Below, piece after piece: positions 55,613-64,000 of a stretch of 64,000 nucleotides of DNA. Every line of letters starts with the position of its first letter. Within the stretch, counting starts at the first letter, position 1. The notes under the pieces were generated by a model. It ran no database searches, was not told the origin of the DNA, and saw nothing but the letters and a program-made list of their open reading frames with translations. Made by a program: the position numbers and the translations under genes. Origin of the DNA: Vibrio sp. ES.051 (lineage in GTDB: Bacteria; Pseudomonadota; Gammaproteobacteria; Enterobacterales; Vibrionaceae); contig NZ_PDJL01000003.1 in the NCBI RefSeq assembly GCF_002563795.1, positions 868,001 through 932,000 on the forward strand, read 5' to 3'.

Positions 55613-56821
55613 TTACTTAACTGCTTTTATAACCACAGCCGTCCCCATGCCACCGCCTACACAGAGTGATGCGACACCATATTGACCATTTTGCTTTTGA
55701 AGTTCATGAACAAGCGTAACCAGAATTCGGTTACCAGAAGCCCCGAGTGGATGACCCAGTGCAATCGCCCCGCCATTAACGTTCGCTTTGTCTTGAATTT
55801 CGTTCACCGAAACTTGATTCGTCTCAGCTAACTTGTGAATTACCCCAAGTGCTTGCGCAGCGAACGCCTCATTCAGTTCATAAACATCAACATCGTTGGT
55901 AGTGAGGTCTGCTTTTTGTAACGCCTTATTCACCGACTCAACAGGCCCAAGCCCCATAACTTGTGGGTCAATGCCAGACTGCGCATAGCTCACAACTTCT
56001 GCGATCGGTGTTAGTCCATGAGTTTGAACCGCACTTTCAGAAGCCACAATAATCGCACTCGCCCCATCATTAATGCCTGACGCGTTCCCTGCCGTGACTG
56101 TACCCTCACGGTCAAATGCAGGGCGCAACTTACTCAAGTTTTCTAACGTTGCATTAGGTTTCGGGTATTCGTCCGTCTCGAACAGAACGGTTTCGCGACG
56201 CTGTTTTACTTCTACTGGCACAATTTCATTTTTGAACTTGCCCGCTTCAATAGCTGCTACCGCTTTTTGTTGGCTCGCGAGCGCATATTCATCTTGCTGT
56301 TCACGCGTAAGGCCAACTTCTTTTGCTACGTTTTCTGCTGTTACGCCCATGTGATATTGATTAAAAACGTCGGTTAACCCATCAGCAACAAGCAGGTCTT
56401 TAAGTTCCATGTTGCCCATTTTATTGCCATCACGAATGCTACTTGGCGCAGCGAATGGGATTTGTGACATCACTTCTACACCTGCCGCAACAACGATCTG
56501 TGCATCGCCACTGCGGATATGCGTCACCGCATCCATCACGGCTTTCATGCCACTGCCACACACCATATTCACGCCGTAAGCAGGAACGGACTCTGGAATC
56601 CCAGCGAACAAAGCAGCCTGACGTCCAACGCCCATACCTTGTCCTGCACTGACGACATTACCGACAATCACTTCATCAATGTTGTCACCAAGTAATTTGG
56701 CCACTTCTAGTGCGCCTTTAATTGCGACCGCTGCGAGGTTGCCAGCAGACGTATTCTTTAAGCTTCCACCAAATGCACCAATCGGAGTACGTTTCGCGGC
56801 AACGATATATACTTTTTCCAT
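55613..56821 (-). CDS. phaA: acetyl-CoA C-acetyltransferase (beta-ketothiolase)
   Basis: A 402-residue biosynthetic thiolase that condenses two acetyl-CoA to acetoacetyl-CoA. The nucleophile is C88 in NMVCGSGMKAV; the second active-site His lies in GGAIALGHPLGASG and the C-terminal Cys in SLCVGGGMG. The start KVYIVAAKRTPIGAFGG is typical. It sits 11 bp downstream of phaB. It could also act in fatty-acid or amino-acid breakdown, but its context favours PHB. Confidence 0.94.
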   Translation of the reverse strand: MEKVYIVAAKRTPIGAFGGSLKNTSAGNLAAVAIKGALEVAKLLGDNIDEVIVGNVVSAGQGMGVGRQAALFAGIPESVPAYGVNMVCGSGMKAVMDAVTHIRSGDAQIVVAAGVEVMSQIPFAAPSSIRDGNKMGNMELKDLLVADGLTDVFNQYHMGVTAENVAKEVGLTREQQDEYALASQQKAVAAIEAGKFKNEIVPVEVKQRRETVLFETDEYPKPNATLENLSKLRPAFDREGTVTAGNASGINDGASAIIVASESAVQTHGLTPIAEVVSYAQSGIDPQVMGLGPVESVNKALQKADLTTNDVDVYELNEAFAAQALGVIHKLAETNQVSVNEIQDKANVNGGAIALGHPLGASGNRILVTLVHELQKQNGQYGVASLCVGGGMGTAVVIKAVK

Positions 56822-56832
56822 CTTATCTCTCC

Positions 56833-57573
56833 TTACTGCATATATAAGCCGCCGTTCACCGACAATGTCTCACCAGTGATATAAGCTCCCGCATCACTCA
56901 CCAAAAAACTGACAGATGATGCAATTTCTTCTGGCGTCGCAAGACGCTTCATTGGGATTTGGTTTGTGATCGACTCAAGGACTTCTGGTTTCATTTGCTC
57001 GACCATTGGCGTACCAGTATAACCCGGAGCAATGACATTGACGGTTACACCAGATCGAGCACCTTCGTAAGCTAATGCTTTAGAAAAACCAATCATCCCT
57101 GCTTTAGCCGCTGAATAGTTAGCTTGCCCAAACTGCCCTTTAAGACCATTAACGGAGGAGATATTGATGACACGACCACCGCCCTTTTCGCACATTGCGG
57201 CAAACAGTGGTTGCGTGACATTGAATAAACTATTGAGGTTGGTATTAATGACGTCATTCCAAGCTTGCGCAGTCATCTTTTTAAACACGCCATCACGAGT
57301 GATACCTGCATTGTTAATAACTACATCAATGGTTCCCTCTTCCTCAAGCAATTGCGCTAGCTTTTCAGCACACTCATCAGTGTTAGTGATGTCCAAGCCA
57401 AAAAGGCGAACCTGATCTTTAGTAAATTCTTTACTGTTGAACCACTCCAACGCGCAGTCATAACTCCCTGTAGAATAAGTAGCAATTACACGGTAACCGT
57501 CATTTACTAATTGAGAGGAAATAGCAGAACCAATTCCGCCTTTTGATCCAGTGATCAAAGCGACTTTATTCAT
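56833..57573 (-). CDS. phaB: acetoacetyl-CoA reductase
   Basis: A 246-residue short-chain dehydrogenase that makes (R)-3-hydroxybutyryl-CoA with NADPH. The cofactor motif TGSKGGIG (about 8-15), NNAG (about 88-91), and the catalytic Ser...Tyr-x3-Lys (INISSVNG ... YSAAK) are intact, and the C-terminal ITGETLSVNGGLYM matches PhaB. The ATG at 57573 has GGAGT upstream; the earlier ATG is only four codons longer. First gene of the pha operon. Confidence 0.94.
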   Translation of the reverse strand: MNKVALITGSKGGIGSAISSQLVNDGYRVIATYSTGSYDCALEWFNSKEFTKDQVRLFGLDITNTDECAEKLAQLLEEEGTIDVVINNAGITRDGVFKKMTAQAWNDVINTNLNSLFNVTQPLFAAMCEKGGGRVINISSVNGLKGQFGQANYSAAKAGMIGFSKALAYEGARSGVTVNVIAPGYTGTPMVEQMKPEVLESITNQIPMKRLATPEEIASSVSFLVSDAGAYITGETLSVNGGLYMQ

Positions 57574-57929
57574 TAAAGACTCCATTCTTTACGGCATTTA
57601 AAGCAAACTGAATAAATGGTGAATACATTCACCAATTAATAATGTGTTTATTTATTTTTTTAGCAACAAATCCTAAGATGCTTATTATTTAAGTTAACTC
57701 ACAAATCTTACATTTCAAATAAAACGCGAATACATTTACATAAGGTTGATTGAGATCTCGTTACGCATGAAATGTTATAAAATGGTTAACACTTCATAAG
57801 CTATTGTTTTTAAATAACTCACTTAAATACAATCTTGTCAAAAAAATCACTTATCTACTTTATATCAGAGACTTAAGCTCAATCCCCTCCCGTTACATTA
57901 TCTCATGACTTACGGTACACTCCCTAACT

Positions 57930-57944
57930 TAAGGTATACCCTTA
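57930..57944. promoter_or_regulatory. near-perfect 15-bp dyad upstream of phaB
   Basis: TAAGGTATACCCTTA pairs with its own reverse complement except at one position, 357 bp from the phaB start. It could be an operator, but the distance is large and no known factor is matched. Confidence 0.25.
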
Positions 57945-58342
57945 GAAAAGGACTAGAATAATGATTAAATTGAATACAAACCATTATCATTGATATGATG
58001 TCATTACTATTTTAATGACTAAAAAGATATTAATAGAAATACTTTAATTAGTGCACAAACGAAAACTATATAAAGACAACGTATAACGTATCTTGTTGGT
58101 GTAAAGCGCACTATTATGAACAATTAATTAAAGTATCATTTAATTTTATTTAAGTATCCGTGTGACTTCAGTTAAAGATTTTATAGGCTAAATAAGATCA
58201 CAGGCCGCTCTTACTAACCAACCTCCCGCTCAACTTTTAATTGGCGTACCTGACCCATAACTTTGTTCATAGTTTTCAGCTCGTGCCTCATTCGCTGAAC
58301 ATTGTTACTGCTCAGCATTTTTCGGCGAGGGGTAGGAATGGA

Positions 58343-58523
58343 ATGACTGACTTTGCGTCAACACGGTCCTCTTTAAGTGCAAGATGATCGTGGCTTTAGG
58401 TATGTGCTTTATAAAGAATTTTGTGCGTATGGTAACGCAGCGGAGGGGCTGAATCAGCATGATGATATGCGCAGCCACAGAATAAGGCAGTGGTTTCGTG
58501 GGTGTATCGCACTTAAGAAATAA
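58343..58523 (+). pseudogene. small frameshifted reading frame, about 60 codons, unknown
   Basis: An ATG at 58343 has GGTAGGA upstream and reads MTDFASTRSSLSAR before a stop. One base out of frame, the sequence continues as QDDRGFRYVLYKEFCAYGNA and on through RQWFRGCIALKK to a stop at 58523. Joined by a single-base shift this gives a plausible 60-residue soluble protein. It may be a broken gene, a programmed frameshift, or two separate small frames; a GTG at 58377 could start the second half alone. No family is recognised. Confidence 0.35.
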
Positions 58524-58525
58524 TC

Positions 58526-58557
58526 AAGGTGCTTCATTCTTGAGAATTAAGCACCTT
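58526..58557. terminator. hairpin at the end of the kbl-tdh operon
   Basis: AAGGTGCTT / AAGCACCTT continued inside by ATTCT-TG-AGAAT, a nearly continuous 14-bp stem about 35 bp beyond the tdh stop codon. The T-tract is weak on both strands. Confidence 0.6.
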
Positions 58558-58592
58558 CAACGGTTGCAGTTAGTAACACACTTTATTAATGG

Positions 58593-59624
58593 TTATTCCC
58601 AGTCTAGGATAACTTTGCCAGACTGACCGCTACGCATGACGTCAAAACCTTGTTGGAAGTCATCAATCTTGTAATGGTGCGTGATGATTGGCGTCAGATC
58701 CAGACCCGATTGAATCAATGAGGCCATCTTGTACCAAGTTTCAAACATTTCACGACCATAGATACCTTTAATCACCAGACCTTTGAAAATCACTTGGTTC
58801 CAGTCGATACCCATGTCTGATGGCGGAATACCAAGTAAGGCGATACGACCGCCGTGGTTCATCGTCGCGAGCATTGAGTTAAACGCTGATGGGTTACCAG
58901 ACATTTCTAGACCTACGTCAAAGCCTTCTGTCATGCCTAGTTCTGCCATTACGTCTTCTAGTTTCTCTTCCGCTACGTTAACTGCGCGCGTAACGCCCAT
59001 TTTACGTGCAAGACCTAAGCGATATTCGTTAACGTCGGTGATCACCACGTGGCGAGCACCAACGTGCTTCGCAACTGCCGCCGCCATGATGCCGATAGGG
59101 CCAGCACCAGTAATAAGCACGTCTTCACCGACAAGATCAAAAGAAAGCGCGGTATGTACTGCGTTACCAAACGGGTCAAAAATAGACGCGAGATCATCAG
59201 AAATCTCATCGGGGATCTTAAACGCGTTAAACGCCGGGATCACCAAGTACTCTGCGAACGCACCTTCACGGTTTACACCCACACCGATCGTGTTGCGACA
59301 TAGGTGAGTACGACCGCCACGACAGTTACGGCAGTGACCACAAGTGATGTGACCTTCACCAGATACACGGTCACCGATTTCAAAGCCACGAACTTCCTGA
59401 CCAATCGCTACCACTTCACCCACGTATTCGTGACCAACAACCATAGGTACTGGAATGGTTTTTTGTGACCATTCGTCCCAATTATAAATGTGTACGTCGG
59501 TGCCACAGATTGCGGTTTTCTTAATTTTGATCAAAATGTCATTGTGACCAATTTCTGGCTTCTCAACCTCGGTCATCCAGATGCCTTCTTCAGGCTTTAG
59601 CTTTGATAACGCTTTAATTTTCAT
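58593..59624 (-). CDS. tdh: L-threonine 3-dehydrogenase
   Basis: A 343-residue zinc alcohol-dehydrogenase-type enzyme that oxidises threonine to 2-amino-3-ketobutyrate with NAD. The catalytic zinc Cys is in [17 protein letters not shown], then VGHEYVGEV; the structural zinc motif is [15 protein letters not shown] (about 95-110); the NAD motif [10 protein letters not shown] lies at about 170. It is identical in layout to E. coli Tdh. It follows kbl by 44 bp in the same operon. Confidence 0.96.
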   Translation of the reverse strand: MKIKALSKLKPEEGIWMTEVEKPEIGHNDILIKIKKTAICGTDVHIYNWDEWSQKTIPVPMVVGHEYVGEVVAIGQEVRGFEIGDRVSGEGHITCGHCRNCRGGRTHLCRNTIGVGVNREGAFAEYLVIPAFNAFKIPDEISDDLASIFDPFGNAVHTALSFDLVGEDVLITGAGPIGIMAAAVAKHVGARHVVITDVNEYRLGLARKMGVTRAVNVAEEKLEDVMAELGMTEGFDVGLEMSGNPSAFNSMLATMNHGGRIALLGIPPSDMGIDWNQVIFKGLVIKGIYGREMFETWYKMASLIQSGLDLTPIITHHYKIDDFQQGFDVMRSGQSGKVILDWE

Positions 59625-59668
59625 AATGTAACCTTAACTAAAGGCCCTAGTTCCTAGGACCTGAAACC

Positions 59669-60862
59669 TTAAATAAGACCCATGTCCTTACCAACTTCGA
59701 TGAACACATCAATTGCACGGTCTAACTGTTCACGTGAGTGTGCCGCTGACATTTGAGTGCGGATACGCGCTTGACCTTTTGGTACGACAGGGAACGAGAA
59801 GCCGATTACGTAAATACCTTTTGCTAACGCACGCTCAGCAAACTCTGCTGCAACTTTTGCATCACCTAGCATGATTGGGATGATTGCATGGTCAGCGCCA
59901 CCCATGGTGAAACCTGCCGCTTCCATACGAGTGCGGAAGTGCGCGGCATTTTCCCAAAGACGATCACGTAGATCGCCGCTCTCTTCTAATAGATCTAGAA
60001 CGCGGATAGACGCACTGACAATTGCAGGCGCGACAGAGTTAGAAAATAGGTATGGTCGAGAACGCTGACGTAACCAGTCGATCACTTCTTTCTTGCCAGA
60101 CGTATAACCGCCGGATGCACCACCCATCGCTTTACCAAGCGTACCGGTGATGAGGTCAATACGGTCGACTACATTGTGGTATTCGTGCGTACCTGCACCC
60201 GTTTTACCCATAAAACCAACCGCATGAGAGTCATCGACCATAGTCAATGCACCGTACTTATCTGCAAGGTCACAGATGGCAGGAAGGTTTGCTACAACAC
60301 CATCCATTGAAAATACACCGTCGGTGACGATAAGAATGTGGCGTGCGCCCGCTTCTTTAGCCGCGACCAATTGTTGCTCAAGCTCTTGCATATTGTTATT
60401 TGAGTAGCGGAAACGCATTGCTTTACAAAGGCGTACACCATCGATGATTGACGCATGGTTTAATGCATCAGAAATAATAGCGTCTTCTTTCCCTAGTATC
60501 GTTTCAAATAAACCAGTGTTTGCATCAAAACATGAGGTGTAAAGAATCGTGTCTTCTTTACCTAGGAACTTAGACAACTTCTGCTCGAGCTCTTTGTGGA
60601 TGTTTTGAGTGCCACAAATAAAACGAACTGATGCCATACCAAAACCGTGCTCGTCCATTCCAGCTTTACCTGCTTCAATAAGCGCAGGATGGTTAGCAAG
60701 GCCCAGATAATTATTTGCACAAAAGTTAAGGACTTCTTCACCGCTAGCGATTTTCACAGCGGCTTGCTGTTGAGATGTGATAACACGCTCGGCCTTATAA
60801 AGACCTTCAGTCTTCACTTCTTCAATTTGCTGCTGAATCTGTTGGTAAAATGCAGAAGACAT
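59669..60862 (-). CDS. kbl: glycine C-acetyltransferase (2-amino-3-ketobutyrate CoA ligase)
   Basis: A 397-residue PLP enzyme that splits 2-amino-3-ketobutyrate with CoA into glycine and acetyl-CoA. The PLP lysine is K244 in [16 protein letters not shown], the same number as in E. coli Kbl, and the Asp/His pair is in [19 protein letters not shown] lies 8 bp before the ATG. First gene of kbl-tdh, with a perfect CRP site about 70 bp upstream. Confidence 0.96.
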   Translation of the reverse strand: MSSAFYQQIQQQIEEVKTEGLYKAERVITSQQQAAVKIASGEEVLNFCANNYLGLANHPALIEAGKAGMDEHGFGMASVRFICGTQNIHKELEQKLSKFLGKEDTILYTSCFDANTGLFETILGKEDAIISDALNHASIIDGVRLCKAMRFRYSNNNMQELEQQLVAAKEAGARHILIVTDGVFSMDGVVANLPAICDLADKYGALTMVDDSHAVGFMGKTGAGTHEYHNVVDRIDLITGTLGKAMGGASGGYTSGKKEVIDWLRQRSRPYLFSNSVAPAIVSASIRVLDLLEESGDLRDRLWENAAHFRTRMEAAGFTMGGADHAIIPIMLGDAKVAAEFAERALAKGIYVIGFSFPVVPKGQARIRTQMSAAHSREQLDRAIDVFIEVGKDMGLI

Positions 60863-60925
60863 TTGAAATTCCTTCCTGGTTGTTGTGGCGAGTGTTTACT
60901 CGTTCCGAATTTGATTGAGCCTTTA

Positions 60926-60941
60926 TGTGACGGGCATCACA
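60926..60941 (-). promoter_or_regulatory. perfect CRP-cAMP site upstream of kbl-tdh
   Basis: TGTGACGGGCATCACA matches TGTGA-N6-TCACA exactly. Its centre is 71 bp upstream of the kbl start codon, so with a 30-nt leader it would sit near -41, an activating position. Catabolite control of threonine degradation is the expected result. Confidence 0.75.
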
Positions 60942-61074
60942 GGCTATCGTTTATCAATTAAGTGTAGTGTAATTCAAGGGGAGGAAAACGATTATACCTC
61001 AAAGTGGAAAAGCATTAGTGAATCTGAAGCACGAATCCAAATAATGCTTTTCTATGAGGTTGTAACAAAAGGAT

Positions 61075-63399
61075 TTATCGCCAAGTTGGTTGCTTGAGTA
61101 AAGCTTCAAACTCCTTCGCTGGCACTGGTCGACTATAATAGAAACCTTGGCCGAACTCACAATTTAGCTCATTGAGGTAATCCACATGGCTAGACTCTTC
61201 AATGCCTTCTGCAATTATTTTTAAATTCAACGCCTTTGCCATCGCAATAATCACGTTAACCAACTCGCGGTCTGAATCATTCTCAAAAACATTCTGCAAA
61301 AAACTACGATCTATTTTAAGACGGTCGAATGGAAATTTCTGCAAATAACTGAGCGCCGAGTAGCCTGTGCCAAAGTCATCAATCGTCAACTTGGTTCCCA
61401 GTGCGCGTAAGTTATTTAACATGTCTAACAACTCTAAATCATGGTTAAACAGCAAACTCTCCGTGACCTCAACATCGAACTTATCGGCAGAAAGCCCCGA
61501 CTCCGTTAGACTTTGTTTAATGAACGCAAGCAGACGTTCACAGTAACGGAACTGGACACTGGAAAAGTTCACCGACACAAAAAGAGGCGTGATCGTCTGC
61601 CATTGTGCCGCTTGATAACACGCTTGCTGAATCGCAAATTCACCGATTTGATGAATGAGACCGTTTTTCTCTGCAATAGAGATAAACTCTTCAGGGTTCA
61701 CGAACCCATACTTCTCATCATTCCAGCGCATGAGAGCCTCAGCCCCCACAATTTTCCCGCTGTTTAACTCAATGATCGGCTGATAATACAGTTCGAGTAA
61801 CTGGCTGGAAATAGCGTTGCGCAGTCGACTTTCTAAATCCAAATAACGCTGTAGGTTTTGGTTCATGTTGTGATTGTAAAAGCAGAACGCATCACGTCCA
61901 TCTTGCTTCACTCGATACATAGCCATGTCAGCGCAAGCAAGTAACTGCTCCGCATTATCGCCGTCATCAGGGAAAACAGACATTCCAATACTGCTACTTA
62001 GGAAAAACTCATGATTATTCCACACAAACGGGTGGTTAAATGCTGACAACACGCTTGAAGCGGCACGTTTAGCCGTATTATTATCATGTAAGTCTGGGAT
62101 AACCAATAGGAACTCATCACCGCCAATTCGAGCCAGTAAATCTGTTTTTCTCGCCACTTGGTGCAGTCGCTGTGCGCTCAGTTTAAGGATCTCGTCGCCG
62201 ACCAAGTGACCCATGGAGTCATTAACCTGTTTAAAGTGATCCAAGTCGATGAACATCACCAGTACTTTAGAACCGCTGCGAGCGGCACGAATAAGCTCTA
62301 ACGTCAATCGCTCTGAACCATGGCTACGATTCGGTAAATTCGTAAGGATGTCGTATTTCGCTTGGAAGGCGAGTTCTTTTTCGGAAGCTTTACGACGTTC
62401 GATTTCGTTAGTTAATTTTTTGTTCTGTTGAGAAAGAATATCTTTTCTTTTTTTCGCTTCTTCAAGTTTGATTTTTAATTCAATACGATTATTATTTGCA
62501 ATAAATGCATAGCACAAAGCAATAACAATCATAATGGCAAGAATACTTAATCCGAGGATGAAAAGGCGAGAAGTAAAAACATCTCTTTCACTTAAGGGTT
62601 CGAACCAAGCCATTAGCTTTAAATGATGTCGCTCGACTGGAACTTCAAAGTATATTTTACCTTCCAGCTCATACGATAATAAATGACTCTCACCTTGATT
62701 CATCGTAGCGCTTTTATTGAAAGAATCCCACACCACCATATTGACATCATGTATCTTTAGCATCATGCGACTATAGCTGTCTTCGTGCTCTTGCTTGGTC
62801 AATTGTTCAATAACGACACTCTTATTAATATCGGCGATTAAAAAGGCAACCGGCTCGTCAGAGAAATTAACTTGCTTAATGACTTGAATACTCACTTCGT
62901 CATTGTCACGAGTAGCACAGACCTCTTGTGGCTGACCATCGTCTGTCATGAAGTTAGTAATATCAACGTTCTGAGGAGTATCAGAACCCGTTGTAGCAAT
63001 GATCGCGCCGTCATTACCCACTAGCGTTAACTTATTGTAAATGTAGCGATTATTAATTAGCTTTTTATCAATTTTCTCATCAAAACGACGCTGCAAGTTG
63101 ATCAGGCTCGCCCCCAACCCATACTCCATTGACATTCCAGAAGCTAAATTAGCGAAAAAGGTTTGCACTGTTTTATCGGTTGATAAGTTATCGATATCTT
63201 CACTGGCGATGGTAAAGAGATTATCTAGCGTGCTTGCATAACTCTTTACTTTTAAATCCAATTCTCTATATTGAGAATCTTTTAACTTATTTTGTCCAAG
63301 ACTCGTTACCACAATAAGCATGGCCAAATAAATGGAAACCAATATTGCGCTTATTGTTATAATCTTCCTACTCGAGATTTTATTAACAACCTTTATCAT
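61075..63399 (-). CDS. membrane GGDEF-EAL protein (c-di-GMP turnover) with periplasmic sensor
   Basis: A 774-residue protein. TM1 (about 12-33), a periplasmic domain with several cysteines and acidic loops (about 35-270), TM2 (about 276-300), a coiled coil (about 305-340), GGDEF (about 345-510) and EAL (about 520-770). The GGDEF motif is intact (RIGGDEF) with an RxxD inhibitory site (RKTD) five residues before it, and the EAL motif is intact (GAEALMRW) with DDFGTGYSAL further on. Either activity is possible. The ATG at 63399 lies 17 bp after a solute-binding protein gene, a probable partner. Confidence 0.92.
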   Translation of the reverse strand: MIKVVNKISSRKIITISAILVSIYLAMLIVVTSLGQNKLKDSQYRELDLKVKSYASTLDNLFTIASEDIDNLSTDKTVQTFFANLASGMSMEYGLGASLINLQRRFDEKIDKKLINNRYIYNKLTLVGNDGAIIATTGSDTPQNVDITNFMTDDGQPQEVCATRDNDEVSIQVIKQVNFSDEPVAFLIADINKSVVIEQLTKQEHEDSYSRMMLKIHDVNMVVWDSFNKSATMNQGESHLLSYELEGKIYFEVPVERHHLKLMAWFEPLSERDVFTSRLFILGLSILAIMIVIALCYAFIANNNRIELKIKLEEAKKRKDILSQQNKKLTNEIERRKASEKELAFQAKYDILTNLPNRSHGSERLTLELIRAARSGSKVLVMFIDLDHFKQVNDSMGHLVGDEILKLSAQRLHQVARKTDLLARIGGDEFLLVIPDLHDNNTAKRAASSVLSAFNHPFVWNNHEFFLSSSIGMSVFPDDGDNAEQLLACADMAMYRVKQDGRDAFCFYNHNMNQNLQRYLDLESRLRNAISSQLLELYYQPIIELNSGKIVGAEALMRWNDEKYGFVNPEEFISIAEKNGLIHQIGEFAIQQACYQAAQWQTITPLFVSVNFSSVQFRYCERLLAFIKQSLTESGLSADKFDVEVTESLLFNHDLELLDMLNNLRALGTKLTIDDFGTGYSALSYLQKFPFDRLKIDRSFLQNVFENDSDRELVNVIIAMAKALNLKIIAEGIEESSHVDYLNELNCEFGQGFYYSRPVPAKEFEALLKQPTWR

Positions 63400-63416
63400 C
63401 AATTCTTCTTACTATT

Positions 63417-64000
63417 CTATATAAAATAATCGTTATAAAAATAATAAATAGATGGGTAGTGTTTTTTTACTAAACTTTCATACGTCCCATCTTTTTTAAT
63501 CGCATCTAAATACCGATCAAATGCGTTGCGTAATTTTGGAGAGCTTTTACGAAATGCAACAGCCATTCTTTGATTTTTAGATACCGGGCCAATGACTTTT
63601 ATTTCACCAGGCCACTTCTCTAATGCGATCAAAGTATCAGCGACGTCCAACAGCGTACTTTCTGCATCATTCTTCATGATCGCGGGCACCATCTCATTCA
63701 GAAGACGAGCGCCGTCCGGCAATATGACTTCTGCGCCGGTGTCATATAGATCATAAAGGTTAGGGTCAAGGCAAGAATGTTCCAGTGCTAAGACTTCTCG
63801 CCCATCAATGAGCTGCTTAACGGCTTTAATATCTTCATCCACTGAACCACTCGGAGCGATGGGGCTCAACGTTGAATCGGTTCTGGACACTAGCCAAACG
63901 CCTGACGGGAAATAATCTTGTGAGAAGTCTACAACCTCAGCTCGCCAATCAAGAATAGTAACCCCGTTTGCAATTAAGTCGCCTTCTATGGGGACGCGTT
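63417..64000 (-). CDS. periplasmic solute-binding protein (SBP family 3 type), 5' end outside window
   Basis: The frame continues to the window edge, adding about 36 residues before the apparent GTG start (including LDWRAEVVDFSQDYFPSGVW), so the gene is truncated by the window. The visible part, about 190 residues, reads as the second lobe and hinge of an amino-acid-type binding protein: VDFSQDYFPSGV, DLYDTGAEVILPDG, AVAFRKSSPKLRNAFDRYLD and a final DGTYESLVKKHY. It lies 17 bp upstream of the GGDEF-EAL gene and no transport genes follow, so it probably acts as a ligand sensor. Confidence 0.8.
   Translation of the reverse strand, partial: RVPIEGDLIANGVTILDWRAEVVDFSQDYFPSGVWLVSRTDSTLSPIAPSGSVDEDIKAVKQLIDGREVLALEHSCLDPNLYDLYDTGAEVILPDGARLLNEMVPAIMKNDAESTLLDVADTLIALEKWPGEIKVIGPVSKNQRMAVAFRKSSPKLRNAFDRYLDAIKKDGTYESLVKKHYPSIYYFYNDYFI

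Larger units (their letters stand above)
57574..58592. other. 1-kb region between phaB and tdh with low gene content
   Basis: 57600-58200 is very AT-rich with stops everywhere; it carries the pha promoter and a dyad at 57930-57944. 58200-58525 is less AT-rich and holds a plus-strand frame that looks frameshifted (58343-58523) and a 34-codon minus-strand frame (about 58222-58326). I do not recognise either. The tdh terminator hairpin closes the region. Confidence 0.45.

Noticed and set aside
57975..58000. ATTATCATTGATATGAT, reminiscent of a Fur box
   Set aside because: Too few matches to the 19-bp Fur consensus, and no iron gene is nearby.
58222..58326. 34-codon minus-strand frame (MLSSNNVQRMRHELK...)
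   Set aside because: Helical and protein-like but very short, without a clear ribosome-binding site; not enough to call a gene.
1..64000. tRNA, rRNA, CRISPR array, integron attC array, prophage
   Set aside because: None recognised on either strand by reading; a tRNAscan/CRISPR search would be needed to be certain.

Overview
The window looks like Vibrio DNA, most likely a Harveyi-clade species (V. parahaemolyticus/alginolyticus/campbellii type) and most likely the second chromosome. This rests on recognisable proteins and gene order: a GTG-started napF-D-A-B-C operon divergent from narQ-narP, a phaB-phaA-phasin-phaC cluster, kbl-tdh, a SorC-type regulator divergent from talB-tkt, a ShyA-like M23 endopeptidase, and many MCP and c-di-GMP proteins. 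The species is inferred from protein similarity recalled from memory, not from a search. I see no rRNA, tRNA, CRISPR array, integron array or prophage.

Layout. 0-5 kb: the 3' end of an IS3-family element, a 46-codon basic protein, an EAL-domain remnant, an M23 endopeptidase, a GFA-family protein and a YoaK-family membrane protein. 5-10 kb: a YjiH-family permease, a secreted GH18 chitinase and a SorC regulator. 10-14 kb: talB and tkt, with a strongly structured region upstream of talB. 14-25 kb: cspA-type cold shock gene, YaeQ, glutaredoxin, an OmpA-like lipoprotein, a DsbA-like lipoprotein plus FKBP isomerase pair, a methyltransferase, a LysR regulator, a CDF-like protein with altered metal motifs, YddG exporter, ElbB, a PQQ-type sugar dehydrogenase, a HAD phosphatase and Dps. 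25.9-31.1 kb: a tightly overlapping five-gene minus-strand operon (LolA-like carrier, two FtsX-type permeases, LolD-like ATPase, outer-membrane beta-barrel). 31-39 kb: an Aer-like MCP, aroG-type DAHP synthase, OmpA porin, a HAD phosphatase, ArfB and a second MCP. 39-45.8 kb: RND pump and adaptor, dCMP deaminase, a DUF6279-type lipoprotein and a small protein. 45.9-53.1 kb: narQP and the periplasmic nitrate reductase operon. 53.4-57.6 kb: the polyhydroxybutyrate operon. 58.6-60.9 kb: threonine catabolism (kbl-tdh). 61-64 kb: a GGDEF-EAL protein behind a truncated periplasmic solute-binding protein gene.

How the parts work together. NarQ/NarP should sense nitrate or nitrite and activate napF; the intergenic region has an FNR-like site, a NarP 7-2-7 site and a -10 hexamer in a workable arrangement. 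kbl-tdh convert threonine to glycine and acetyl-CoA, and a perfect CRP site lies upstream. PhaA/B/C polymerise acetyl-CoA to PHB, with the phasin coating the granules. The solute-binding protein and GGDEF-EAL protein form a probable ligand-to-c-di-GMP relay. The five-gene LolA/FtsX/barrel operon is the best candidate for a little-described system: it could form a complete route for moving a lipid or lipoprotein from inner membrane to outer membrane.

Starts were moved from the longest possible ORF to the best ribosome-binding site or signal peptide where the sequence justified it; this is stated in each entry.
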